DNA of 64,000 bases. Origin: JAISGQ01 sp045604965 (GTDB taxonomy: Bacteria > Bacillota > Clostridia > Oscillospirales > Acutalibacteraceae). A model generated the notes under the pieces. It had not been told where the DNA came from. It was given only the letters and a program-made list of their open reading frames with translations, and ran no database searches. Both the position numbers and the translations under genes were made by a program. Location of the stretch: positions 101,144 to 165,143 of the forward strand of contig JAZUPB010000041.1 in the NCBI GenBank assembly GCA_045604965.1, given 5' to 3'. Below are positions 26,612 through 34,972 of the stretch, one piece after another (the stretch's first letter is position 1; every line of letters begins with the position of its first letter).

Positions 26612-26677
26612 CTTTTCCCTCCGTCCTATTTACCCTAATTTTAGATAAAGTTATTTTATAACAAAAACAATATAATT

Positions 26678-27145
26678 TCAACACTTTTTATCTAATTTTT
26701 TGTTTTTTGTCATATGCGTTAATATTCTTGTAATTTTTTGACTAATTAACATAAAAAAATGATCAATGAGCTTCCCTGAAGGGCTTATTATCCTCCTGTA
26801 TATTATTGAAAACAGTCTTTTTATCAGGGTAATTGCAATGTTTACAATAAACATTATTATCTTACCTACAGAATGAAAGTACAAAATCCAGGAAAGAAGG
26901 ATCACTGCTGTAAAAGATACTCTCACATACCCTGAGTTAAGAATTATGTTTTCATAAAATATCACTATAGCACTTGTTGACCAAAAGAATATATCCTGAA
27001 TCAAAACCGACGTTTTTCCGCACGGAAAAATTTTTCTGATTATCCTGAAAAAATCATAATACAATCCCATTGCACATCCTGATAAAACCGCAATAAGAAT
27101 AACATTTATCTGTGATGCGGCTGTTACAGTCGTCTCTCCGTTCAT
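26678..27145 (-). CDS. yabQ: Spore cortex biosynthesis protein YabQ
   Basis: A 155-residue membrane protein with about four hydrophobic segments and the N-terminal INVILIAVLSGCAMGLYYDF then FRIIRKIF, typical of YabQ. In Bacillus it localises to the forespore membrane and is needed for cortex formation. Its ATG overlaps the yabP stop as ATGA, so the two are translationally coupled. The C-terminal half is basic and less conserved. Confidence 0.92.
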   Translation of the reverse strand: MNGETTVTAASQINVILIAVLSGCAMGLYYDFFRIIRKIFPCGKTSVLIQDIFFWSTSAIVIFYENIILNSGYVRVSFTAVILLSWILYFHSVGKIIMFIVNIAITLIKRLFSIIYRRIISPSGKLIDHFFMLISQKITRILTHMTKNKKLDKKC

Positions 27146-27423
27146 GAAAACATCTTCCTGAAAAAGCCTTTTGTTTCAGGCTTCTTATCCGAATACATCA
27201 ACTCATTTATCTTTCCCGTAATAAGCATTTCGCCTGTATCACGATTAAGGTTTTCTATGTTAAGCATTTCACCTCTTACTGTCAGCTCACCAAGATTGGT
27301 AATCAGCTCAAGCTCCATTTCATCAAAACATATTACGTCCTCTACACCGGACAGCATAAGCTTTTCTCTGTTTTCAAGTATAATGTTATGTAAACAGGCT
27401 TTTTTAGTTATTTCATTACTCAT
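27142..27423 (-). CDS. yabP: Sporulation protein YabP
   Basis: A 93-residue YabP/YqfC family protein: ACLHNIILENREKLMLSGVE, then VICFDEMELELITNLGELTV, then GEMLITGKINELMY. YabP is a sporulation protein of the sigma-E regulon in Bacillus. I use the ATG at 27,421-27,423 with GGAGG 8 nt upstream, not the longer frame from 27,486, which runs into the leader. It overlaps yabQ by 4 nt. Confidence 0.92.
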   Translation of the reverse strand: MSNEITKKACLHNIILENREKLMLSGVEDVICFDEMELELITNLGELTVRGEMLNIENLNRDTGEMLITGKINELMYSDKKPETKGFFRKMFS

Positions 27424-27492
27424 TATAAACACCTCCGCAACACCGTCTATCAATTTATATGCTGCGGCAGATGTCGATATTCTCACTTTATT

Positions 27493-27735
27493 TTATTCGA
27501 CTGCAATATACATAGAGCTGGCATTTTCTTTTGTTGCGTATTCATTTACAGACAGAACCTTAACCTTTATTGCGTGTGCTCCCAAAGTCAGTTCTATAAT
27601 ATCATCGATTTTTACATCATATGATGCTCTTGCAACCTTTCCGTTTACAACAACTCTGCCTGCGTCACAGGCTTCATTTGCCAGTGTTCTTCTTTTTATT
27701 ATTCTGGATACCTTTAAATATTTGTCTAATCTCAT
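27493..27735 (-). CDS. rqcP: S4 domain RNA-binding protein RqcP/YabO
   Basis: An 80-residue S4-domain protein: MRLDKYLKVSRIIKRRTLAN, then EACDAGRVVVNGKVARASYD. This matches YabO/RqcP (HslR-like), which works with RqcH to add C-terminal alanine tails on stalled 50S complexes. GGGAG lies 9 nt upstream. It sits between the HU gene and yabP. Confidence 0.93.
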   Translation of the reverse strand: MRLDKYLKVSRIIKRRTLANEACDAGRVVVNGKVARASYDVKIDDIIELTLGAHAIKVKVLSVNEYATKENASSMYIAVE

Positions 27736-27760
27736 ATCGTTATTCTCCCTTTAAGAATAA

Positions 27761-27782
27761 GAGCCGGCTTTACAGCCGGCTC
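27761..27782 (-). terminator. Hairpin between hup and rqcP
   Basis: GAGCCGGCT and AGCCGGCTC form a perfect 9-bp stem with a 4-nt loop, followed on the minus strand by TTATTCTT. The weak T run suggests a partial terminator or an RNA processing site that separates HU expression from the downstream sporulation genes. Confidence 0.6.
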
Positions 27783-27799
27783 ACATATTTATTAATAAC

Positions 27800-28075
27800 T
27801 TATTTGGATACAGCGTCCTTGAACTGTCTACCAGCCTTGAATACGGGAAGCTTGGAAGCAGGAATAACAATGTTTTCCTTTGTTCTGGGGTTTCTTCCTG
27901 TTCTCTCCTTGCGCTCACGTACTTCGAAGGAACCGAAGTTAACGAGCTGTACCTTGTCGCCTGCTGCTACAGCAGCCATAATTGCCTCGATAGTTGCGCT
28001 TACTGCCTTATCAGCGTCCTTCTTAGAAATGCCAGCCTTTTCAGCAACAGCTGCAATAAGTTCTGTCTTGTTCAT
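27800..28075 (-). CDS. hup: HU-family DNA-binding protein
   Basis: A 91-residue histone-like protein: MNKTELIAAVAEKAGISKKD at the start, the dimerisation core VQLVNFGSFEVRERKERTGR and the DNA-binding arm with RNPRTKENIVIPASKLPVF. It compacts and bends DNA as a dimer. Two adjacent ATGs follow GGAGG; the second (28,073-28,075) has better spacing and gives the normal HU N-terminus. It is inserted between mazG and rqcP, as in many Clostridia. Confidence 0.95.
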   Translation of the reverse strand: MNKTELIAAVAEKAGISKKDADKAVSATIEAIMAAVAAGDKVQLVNFGSFEVRERKERTGRNPRTKENIVIPASKLPVFKAGRQFKDAVSK

Positions 28076-28112
28076 CATTATACCTCCATTTAATTTATAA
28101 TCCAACAGATCT

Positions 28113-28919
28113 CTACGGTCTGTTTGAATCCTTTTCCTTCGCTCTGTTCCACAGAGCATCAAGTGTTTCAGGCGATGCCTCTGCCATATTTATTCCTTCG
28201 CTTACCGCCATTTTTTCGCATTCAGCAAAACGACCGATAAATTTGTCTACCGCACTCGCCAAGGAACTTTCCGGATCTGCTCCGGCAAATCTCGATACAT
28301 TGACAACCGCAAAAAGCAGATCTCCCAATTCTTCAGATACTCTCTCCTGATTACCTGAATCTATCACTTCACGTAATTCTTTGAGTTCTTCATCCACTTT
28401 CTCAAGAACCGATTGTGTGGAGTCGAAATCATAACCTGCCTTTGAAGCTCTCTTCTGAACCTTTTTTGCCCTCATAAGTGCCGGAAATGCTTTCGGCACA
28501 CTTACAAGCGTATCCGTATATGTTTCCTGATTTTTGGTTTCACGCTTTATTATATCCCAATTGTTCAGCACCTGTTCCGATGTCTCTGCAACTACATTGC
28601 CAAACACGTGAGGATGACGTACGATAAGCTTTTTGCAAATGCCGTCCGCTACATCGTCAAAATCAAACTCATTTTCTTCAGAAGATATCTGTGCGTGAAA
28701 TACTACCTGAAGCAGCAGGTCACCAAGCTCCTCACAGAGATTCTCAGTGTCGCCTGAATCAATGGCATCTGCTGTTTCATATGCTTCCTCGAGCAAATCG
28801 CTTCGAATCGATAAGTGATTCTGTTCCCTGTCCCAAGGGCAGCCTTCTTCAGAACGAAGTATCCTCATTATATTTCTGAGATCTTCGACCGAATATTTAT
28901 CCTTAAAACAAAAGTCCAT
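28113..28919 (-). CDS. mazG: Nucleoside triphosphate pyrophosphohydrolase MazG/YabN
   Basis: The 268-residue protein carries two MazG domains: the first with CPWDREQNHLSIRSDLLEEA and EELGDLLLQVVFHAQ, the second with VDEELKELREVID and SEELGDLLFAVVNVSRFA, each with the ExxE...ExxD metal motifs. It removes non-canonical NTPs. The tetrapyrrole-methylase domain found at the N-terminus of Bacillus YabN is missing. The ATG at 28,917-28,919 has GAGG 6 nt upstream. Confidence 0.93.
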   Translation of the reverse strand: MDFCFKDKYSVEDLRNIMRILRSEEGCPWDREQNHLSIRSDLLEEAYETADAIDSGDTENLCEELGDLLLQVVFHAQISSEENEFDFDDVADGICKKLIVRHPHVFGNVVAETSEQVLNNWDIIKRETKNQETYTDTLVSVPKAFPALMRAKKVQKRASKAGYDFDSTQSVLEKVDEELKELREVIDSGNQERVSEELGDLLFAVVNVSRFAGADPESSLASAVDKFIGRFAECEKMAVSEGINMAEASPETLDALWNRAKEKDSNRP

Positions 28920-28982
28920 AAAACGCCTCAATTCAAATTAAAAATGCTCAAAAAGAAACCCAAAACATAAACCTTAATAATT

Positions 28983-30881
28983 TTAACCTATCCAGTTACG
29001 TTTTTCAAGTATTTTCGCGATTTTTTCGCCTTTTGGAAGCATTAAAACATCTTCTCTTGTCAAAACTCGGAGCAAAATAACGCTGATAGCGTAAATTATG
29101 ACTGCAACACCGATTGCAAGCAGTGTTACAATACGTCCTCCGATAAACATACCAAACAGCATATATGCGCCTCTTGCACTCAGTGCACACAGAATACCGG
29201 CTATTAAAGGTTTCACAAATGTACTTATCAGATTGAATTTCATAGTCGTTCTTCTGCAAAGGACAATCAGGCTGCCTACAACAATGAAAATATAGCAACA
29301 GAGTGAACCTATGGGTGCACCCTTTATATTGATATCCTGAATACCTACAAGAGTATAGTTAAGCACAATTTTTATTGTACATCCAATAAGCATAAGCTTT
29401 ACAGGCACTGTCTGTCTGTCAACAGCCTGAAGCATACTGTTAAGAGGTGTAACAAGAGTACCGAACAAAACCATTATTCCAAGGGTCATCATCATAGGTT
29501 CAGCAACGATCGCTACTGCTCTGCCGGGATAAAGCAATTCAAGTATCGGACCTGCGAGTGCAAAAATTCCAAGTCCAGCAGGAACTCCGATCAGGATTAC
29601 GATTCTTATTACTGAATTTATTCCGTTTTTGACACTTGCGAGATCTCTTGTTGCCCACGCACCTGCAATGGCAGGAAGAGCACTGATTCCCAATGCCTGA
29701 GTTATATAAGGCACCAAGTTATAAAGACTCAGAGCACATCCGTAACTGCCCCAGAGAGCATTGGGGATCTCTGAAAGCATTCCCGAGTAATCAAAAAGAT
29801 TCTTTTCTTCACCTGTGACCGAATCAACTACTGTTCCGCAAATTGTTTTATAATACTCATTGAGCTTATTAAGATCCAGTGAGGCAAGACGGTTATTTAT
29901 GGTAAGTGAGTCAATAAGCTGTGTTATATTCAACACAAGAGTTCCCATTGCAATAGGCAGACCGATCTTTACAAATGTCTTCAGTATTTCATTTGATTTT
30001 TCTGCTTTGGGAGACATTCTGATCTCCTTATCAGAAATGACATCAGCCTTTACCTTATGTCTGATTGCAAAGTAAATGCAGGCTACCATTGAGCCTATGG
30101 TTATACCGAGAATCGCACCTGCCGCTGCATACATATAGCAGACAAGCTTTGCCTCTCCCTCATTTGCAACGGTCTGTCCAAGTACATTGAATGAAATATT
30201 TCCAATATCTGAGCCGCTGATTACCGCATTTCCGAATTTTTCTTTCGCTGCATCAATCTGGGAATTTCCGATCGCCATAATTCCTAAGGATAATCCAAGA
30301 CCTAGGAAAAGCTTTCCAAGTGCCTCAATTACCTGCGAAATTGCGGTGGGATACATATTTCTTGTGCCCTCATAATATCCTCTGTAGGATGCCTGTATAC
30401 AGCAGAACAGAACTGACGGACACATTGCTATTATGGCATAGATAGAACGCGGGTTTACAAACTTAACAAATACAAATGAACCGAGGAACATTATTATCGT
30501 TCCCACGATTCCGGTAACAAGGAACATTCTTCTTGCTACCTGATGTATTTTCTTTACGTTTTTGTATCTGCGAAGAGCGATATTCTCAGCTATCTGTCTT
30601 GATAGTGCCGATGCAAAGCCCGATGCAGCCAGTGTGTATATAGGTACATATAAAGAGTATGCATTGTTAAAATAACCCATACCGTCTTCGCCGATGATAT
30701 TGGCAAGAGGAATTTTGAAAATTCCTCCGATTATCTTAACAAGCAATGTAGCTACAGTAAGGATGATCGCGCCTTTTACAAGCGACTGTCCTCTGTTTTC
30801 CTCTCCGGCGTTACGGCGCTGCTGAGCTATCGCTGCAGCTGTAGCACGACGCTGCATATTTTTCTTGTTTTTATTCGTCAC
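28983..30881 (-). CDS. MOP-superfamily lipid flippase, YabM/SpoVB-like
   Basis: A 632-residue protein with about 14 membrane segments and the N-terminal pattern GAIILTVATLLVKIIGGIFK then IPLANIIGEDGMGYFNNAY, typical of SpoVB/YabM/MurJ-type polysaccharide flippases. It probably moves a lipid-linked glycan precursor. It is about 100 residues longer than the Bacillus proteins, with extra soluble stretches near residues 190-235 and 340-380. The start is a GTG with GGGAG 11 nt upstream; a basic, Gln/Ala-rich leader precedes the first helix. Position upstream of mazG equals yabM. Confidence 0.88.
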   Translation of the reverse strand: MTNKNKKNMQRRATAAAIAQQRRNAGEENRGQSLVKGAIILTVATLLVKIIGGIFKIPLANIIGEDGMGYFNNAYSLYVPIYTLAASGFASALSRQIAENIALRRYKNVKKIHQVARRMFLVTGIVGTIIMFLGSFVFVKFVNPRSIYAIIAMCPSVLFCCIQASYRGYYEGTRNMYPTAISQVIEALGKLFLGLGLSLGIMAIGNSQIDAAKEKFGNAVISGSDIGNISFNVLGQTVANEGEAKLVCYMYAAAGAILGITIGSMVACIYFAIRHKVKADVISDKEIRMSPKAEKSNEILKTFVKIGLPIAMGTLVLNITQLIDSLTINNRLASLDLNKLNEYYKTICGTVVDSVTGEEKNLFDYSGMLSEIPNALWGSYGCALSLYNLVPYITQALGISALPAIAGAWATRDLASVKNGINSVIRIVILIGVPAGLGIFALAGPILELLYPGRAVAIVAEPMMMTLGIMVLFGTLVTPLNSMLQAVDRQTVPVKLMLIGCTIKIVLNYTLVGIQDINIKGAPIGSLCCYIFIVVGSLIVLCRRTTMKFNLISTFVKPLIAGILCALSARGAYMLFGMFIGGRIVTLLAIGVAVIIYAISVILLRVLTREDVLMLPKGEKIAKILEKRNWIG

Positions 30882-30960
30882 TTTTCAATGCACTCCCTGT
30901 TATCAGCTTGATAAACAATATATACAAATAAATACATTAATTTATTCCGACACACAAAGC

Positions 30961-30985
30961 AAGGGGACTTCTTCCAAGCCCCCTT
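30961..30985 (-). terminator. Weak hairpin after the zinc-ribbon gene
   Basis: AAGGGG and CCCCTT arms with inner CTT/AAG pairs; the T run on the minus strand is poor (TTGCTTTG). Confidence 0.5.
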
Positions 30986-30990
30986 AGAAA

Positions 30991-31368
30991 TCATTTTATT
31001 TTCTTTTTGTTGTCCATACGCTTTCCGCATCGGTTGCAATACAGCGCATCCTTTGAATTTACCGCACTGCAGCTACTGCATCTGCGGCGTTTCATTGTGG
31101 TCGCGATCTTTTCGTTAACTTCATCAAGGCGTCTGTATGCATCATTTATATTGTCCACACATTCCTTGATCATATCGCTTACATCGCTTGAATCCATCTG
31201 AGCATCATAAACAAGACGTCCCAGTGCTTCATATCTTTTATTTATTTCTCCGTTAAGTTCAGCCGCATTCAGTCTGAGTCTGGAGATCTCAATTATGCTT
31301 TTAGATGTTTTTGTCACTGCATTGGCAGCATTGAGAGTACCGTTTACAACGTTGTCAATTATATCCAA
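30991..31368 (-). CDS. Zinc-ribbon protein with coiled coil
   Basis: A 125-residue protein: a helical region (residues 10-90, rich in heptads) precedes a C-terminal zinc ribbon, CSSCSAVNSKDALYCNRCGK, with four cysteines in two CxxC pairs, and a Lys-rich tail. The likely start is a TTG at 31,366-31,368 (GGAG 8 nt upstream); a GTG 9 nt earlier overlaps the ribosome binding site. Similar small coiled-coil/zinc-ribbon proteins are common in Ruminococcaceae but of unknown function. Confidence 0.72.
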   Translation of the reverse strand: MDIIDNVVNGTLNAANAVTKTSKSIIEISRLRLNAAELNGEINKRYEALGRLVYDAQMDSSDVSDMIKECVDNINDAYRRLDEVNEKIATTMKRRRCSSCSAVNSKDALYCNRCGKRMDNKKKIK

Positions 31369-31470
31369 TGTACTCACTCCTTTTCATTGTATGAACATTA
31401 TATCACTAAAAAGCCCATAAAATCAATATTTTTTATCATTTTACACTTTTTTATCACTGCTTGCGTATGA

Positions 31471-32430
31471 TTAATACTTTCCCTCGCCTATGAATTCACG
31501 CAAAAGTGATTTTTCAGGAACAAAAGAGTCATCGATAGATTGAAATTTTTTCAGCTTTTTTCTCAAAGATTCTGCAAGCTCCTTATTTACACTATCTTCT
31601 GGAATCTGTTCAAGCAAAGGTATCGCCTTCGGCGCCATAACACACGGCTCATATATGTGCAGCGAATTTATGGTTACATCTGCCCCCCTCTTATGAGGAC
31701 GAAGATACAGCTCCTCTCCTCTTCGTACAGACGGCCACATATTCATAGTCTCGTCCGCAGTTGTGTTTCTAAACTGATTGTCACGGACCATCCTTCTGAT
31801 CAATCGCATATCATAGGGTCCGATAGCGTTCCTTTTGTATCCCGATCTGATTCCTTGCTTGACACTGCAATATACTTTTAACAGCTTATTATCGGGCAGG
31901 TCATTGCAGATCACCGGATTGAGTGCATGAATACCCTCTACCACAATTACATTATCGCCCTGTAAATTAAGCTCTGTACCTTTCTCCGCGCGCTCTTTTG
32001 TATGGAAATCAAAGCGCGGAAGTACAACAGGTTTATTTTTCACTATGTCAGTCAGACACTTTCGCATAAGCGGAACATCAAGTGCTTCAACACATTCGTA
32101 GTCAGGCGCGCCATTTTCATCTCTTGGTGCCTTACCCTCACCGAGATAAAAATCATCGAGCGACACTCTCACCGCATTAACACCGTGTTTTTTTATGCTT
32201 TCGCAAATCATCATCGCTGTCGTGGTTTTTCCTGAGCCCGACGGTCCTGCCAGCATAAGAAGCTTGTTTCCTGTCTCGCTGTTTATTATGAATTCTGCAA
32301 TAAAATTTATGGTCTGAGCGTACAACGTCTCCATCTGCCTTATCATTTCTTCAGGCTCATTCACTGCAGCTTTATTGATCTGTGAAAGTGTCTCAGTAAA
32401 ATGAATATAATAGTCAACAAAGTTTTTCAT
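31471..32430 (-). CDS. Uridine kinase-like nucleoside kinase
   Basis: A 319-residue P-loop kinase: Walker A LAGPSGSGKTTTAM near residue 61, VRVSLDDFYLGEGKAPRDEN with the catalytic Asp pair, PRFDFHTKERAEKG and VIVVEGIHALNP. These match the phosphoribulokinase/uridine kinase family; proteins of this longer type are often called nucleoside kinases. The first 50 residues are an extra helical part. The ATG at 32,428-32,430 overlaps the end of hemZ by 17 nt. A TTG 12 nt upstream is a less likely start. Confidence 0.88.
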   Translation of the reverse strand: MKNFVDYYIHFTETLSQINKAAVNEPEEMIRQMETLYAQTINFIAEFIINSETGNKLLMLAGPSGSGKTTTAMMICESIKKHGVNAVRVSLDDFYLGEGKAPRDENGAPDYECVEALDVPLMRKCLTDIVKNKPVVLPRFDFHTKERAEKGTELNLQGDNVIVVEGIHALNPVICNDLPDNKLLKVYCSVKQGIRSGYKRNAIGPYDMRLIRRMVRDNQFRNTTADETMNMWPSVRRGEELYLRPHKRGADVTINSLHIYEPCVMAPKAIPLLEQIPEDSVNKELAESLRKKLKKFQSIDDSFVPEKSLLREFIGEGKY

Positions 32431-33859
32431 AGAAGTCTGCAACCCCTTTCTTTCTCTCCATCAGCATATCAAATCTCGATATGTATTCATAGGGAAATTT
32501 GTAGTTGAAAACTCTCTCTATGTATGTTGATTTCGGTTTGCAAAGCTTTGTGACTGCACCTGCTCCCACTCCCAGAATCGTGTGAGATTCATCCATTATG
32601 AATATATTGTACAGCCCTTCATTACCGGGTTTTGACCAGCCTACATTCTCAAGGTTGCCAAGCATCCTTGTTTGTCTGTAAAGGTAATACGGTTTATACC
32701 CTGCCACAGTTAGCTTTGTATCAGCATTTCTGAGCATTTCTGCACAATCACCGTTGTTTGCACTGTAGTTTGCCTGTCCGTCAATGACTATGTTTGATGC
32801 TCTCTTCATTGATAACGTGTGAACTGTTATACCCTCGGGATCCAAAGCAATAACATCATCTACTGTTTTAGAAAAGCCATCAACACTATCACCGTACAGT
32901 CCGGCGATCAAATCCATATTTATATCATTAAAGCCCTGTTCTCTGGCATTGTAAAATGCTTCTATTGTCTGCTCGACTGTATGCTTTCTGCCGATATTAT
33001 TAAGAATAGCGTCATTCATCGTCTGAGGATTTATGCTTATTCTCCCTACTCCTGCATTTTTTATTGCCATAAGTTTTTCTTTTGTTATAGTATCGGGTCT
33101 GCCTGCTTCCACAGTGAATTCTCTTATACTGCTTAAATCGAAGTTTTCACCAACAGCACCCAGAACACGTGCTAACTGTTCGGCACTCAATGTAGTCGGC
33201 GTACCGCCGCCCATATACACAGTATCGAGCTTTATTCCCAATTCCTTTGCAACTCTCGCCGTAATGCCAATTTCCTTTACAAGTAAATCTACGTATTGAG
33301 GCAGCAAATGTTTTGCCTGTGCCACTGTCTGGGATACAAAAGAGCAGTATGCACATCTTGTAGGACAAAAGGGTATAGAAATATAAAGACTGAAGGAATC
33401 ATCTCTGCAGCTGTCGAGAAGCGGTGTCTCTATTGAATATGTACGCTGAGCAAGCCTTAATTTTTCCTCACTGACAAAATAATCTGTGCGAAGTTTATTT
33501 AATGCCGCCTCTTCCCCTATTTTTTTGCAGAATGAACGAAGAAGTTTTATAGGGCGTACTCCGGTAAGCATTCCCCAGGGAGGATTGAATCCTGTTTTCT
33601 GAATCAGAAGCTTATACAGAAGCTGTGCATACATTAGCTCCCTGCTAACTTCATTTTCGTTCAAAACACCCTGATTCGAAAGCATTTCACCGTCAACATT
33701 AAGATGAGCAGTTATAACACCGTTCGCATCATATATCCTTACAAACTCATCGCTTTCCGTTAATTCCTTTGATGATGTTATATTTTTTTCGGGATAAAAC
33801 AGTCTGCACAGCTGCTCAATTTCATAGCTGCTGTGCAGCCCTTCCGTATAAATAACCAT
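32414..33859 (-). CDS. hemZ: Oxygen-independent coproporphyrinogen oxidase-like radical SAM enzyme HemZ
   Basis: A 481-residue radical SAM protein with the cluster motif IPFCPTRCAYCSFVSQ near residue 165 and the HemN-family strand DTVYMGGGTPTTLSAEQL. The N-terminal 150 residues (including GFNPPWGMLTGVRPIKLL) are the HemZ-specific extension. It is annotated as coproporphyrinogen III dehydrogenase; in heme-less anaerobes the true role may differ. It overlaps the downstream nucleoside kinase gene and is separated from the MBL gene by 1 nt. Confidence 0.92.
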   Translation of the reverse strand: MVIYTEGLHSSYEIEQLCRLFYPEKNITSSKELTESDEFVRIYDANGVITAHLNVDGEMLSNQGVLNENEVSRELMYAQLLYKLLIQKTGFNPPWGMLTGVRPIKLLRSFCKKIGEEAALNKLRTDYFVSEEKLRLAQRTYSIETPLLDSCRDDSFSLYISIPFCPTRCAYCSFVSQTVAQAKHLLPQYVDLLVKEIGITARVAKELGIKLDTVYMGGGTPTTLSAEQLARVLGAVGENFDLSSIREFTVEAGRPDTITKEKLMAIKNAGVGRISINPQTMNDAILNNIGRKHTVEQTIEAFYNAREQGFNDINMDLIAGLYGDSVDGFSKTVDDVIALDPEGITVHTLSMKRASNIVIDGQANYSANNGDCAEMLRNADTKLTVAGYKPYYLYRQTRMLGNLENVGWSKPGNEGLYNIFIMDESHTILGVGAGAVTKLCKPKSTYIERVFNYKFPYEYISRFDMLMERKKGVADFYEKLC

Positions 33860-33860
33860 A

Positions 33861-34493
33861 TTACCTCATTCTCATAAGAGAGTTATTCATTCTCTCATAG
33901 CCTATAGTTGTGGGTATATCGTGCCCGGGATAAACCTTGCACTCATCAGGAAGTGCGGCAAGCCTGCGAAATGACATCATAAGCTCGTGTGCATCTCCGC
34001 CGTACAGATCGGTTCTGCCGTTTCCGCCGCAGAACATTGTATCTCCGGAAATCAGGATGTCCTCGCCGCACAGAAAACACAGGCTTCCTTTCGTATGTCC
34101 CGGTGTGGATATGACATTAAGCTTTGTCTCTCCAAGCTCTATCTCATCACCGTCATTAAGCAAAATATCTGGTTCAGATTCACAGGTGATATTCGCACCG
34201 ATCAGTCCTGATGCATTCTGCATTGCATCCTTCAGCATAGGTGCATCTGTTTCTGAAATGAGCAGTTTTGCTCCTGTTTTCCTTTTTGCTTCATCGACAC
34301 CGTAAATATGATCAAAATGACCGTGAGTCAGGATAATATACTTAATATTATCTATCCCCGCTTCATTACAGGCGTTTTCAAGTTCTTCATTCCATTCCCC
34401 CGGATCTATCAATGCAGAAATGCCTGTTTCCGTGTCGGAAATAATATATGAATTTGTAAAAAACAGATGTGTTGTTACTGTTCTGATATTCAT
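33861..34493 (-). CDS. MBL-fold metallohydrolase (glyoxalase II-like)
   Basis: A 210-residue metallo-beta-lactamase fold protein: THGHFDHIYG near residue 55 (HxHxDH zinc motif), STPGHTKGSLCFL (His), LISGDTMFCGGNGRTDL (Asp) and VYPGHDIPTTIGYE (His). It is of the short hydroxyacylglutathione-hydrolase-like group found throughout Firmicutes, substrate unknown. AGGAGG precedes the ATG. It lies between dtd and hemZ in one operon. Confidence 0.92.
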   Translation of the reverse strand: MNIRTVTTHLFFTNSYIISDTETGISALIDPGEWNEELENACNEAGIDNIKYIILTHGHFDHIYGVDEAKRKTGAKLLISETDAPMLKDAMQNASGLIGANITCESEPDILLNDGDEIELGETKLNVISTPGHTKGSLCFLCGEDILISGDTMFCGGNGRTDLYGGDAHELMMSFRRLAALPDECKVYPGHDIPTTIGYERMNNSLMRMR

Positions 34494-34510
34494 TGCCGTT
34501 CCTCCTGCAA

Positions 34511-34960
34511 TTACAATTCGTCCGTATCAAGAATAATCGTAACAGGTCCGCTGTTGCACAGATTTATTTTCATATCTCCGCCAAAGACGCCTGTTTCCAC
34601 ATCGAGACCATACTTTTCTCTGAGCAGTGAAACTGTATATTCATAAAGAGGCTCTGCCTTTTCAGGACGTGCTGCTGCAACAAAATACGGTCTGTTGCCC
34701 TTTTTGCAGTCAGCAAAAAGAGTGAACTGAGAAATGCAAAGTATTTTTCCGTTAGTGTCTGCAAGGGAAAGATTCATCTTGTCATTCTCGTCTCTGAATA
34801 TACGCATATTTGCAATTTTTTTTGCAATAAGCTCAGCCTGCGCTTTTTCATCATCTTCACGAACGCCAAGCAAAACCATAAATCCGTTTTCTATTTTTCC
34901 TGTTATGATCCCGTCACATTCACAGGATGCATAATCCACTCTCTGAATTACCGCTCTCAT
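34511..34960 (-). CDS. dtd: D-aminoacyl-tRNA deacylase
   Basis: A 149-residue DTD enzyme, which hydrolyses D-aminoacyl-tRNAs and glycyl-tRNA-Ala. The N-terminus MRAVIQRVDYASCE, the motif CISQFTLFADCKKGNRPYF and the C-terminal NSGPVTIILDT (GP chirality-proofreading motif) are diagnostic. The length is standard. It lies 12 nt downstream of relA, a conserved Firmicutes pairing. Confidence 0.96.
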   Translation of the reverse strand: MRAVIQRVDYASCECDGIITGKIENGFMVLLGVREDDEKAQAELIAKKIANMRIFRDENDKMNLSLADTNGKILCISQFTLFADCKKGNRPYFVAAARPEKAEPLYEYTVSLLREKYGLDVETGVFGGDMKINLCNSGPVTIILDTDEL

Positions 34961-34972
34961 TTTGCCTCCGTT

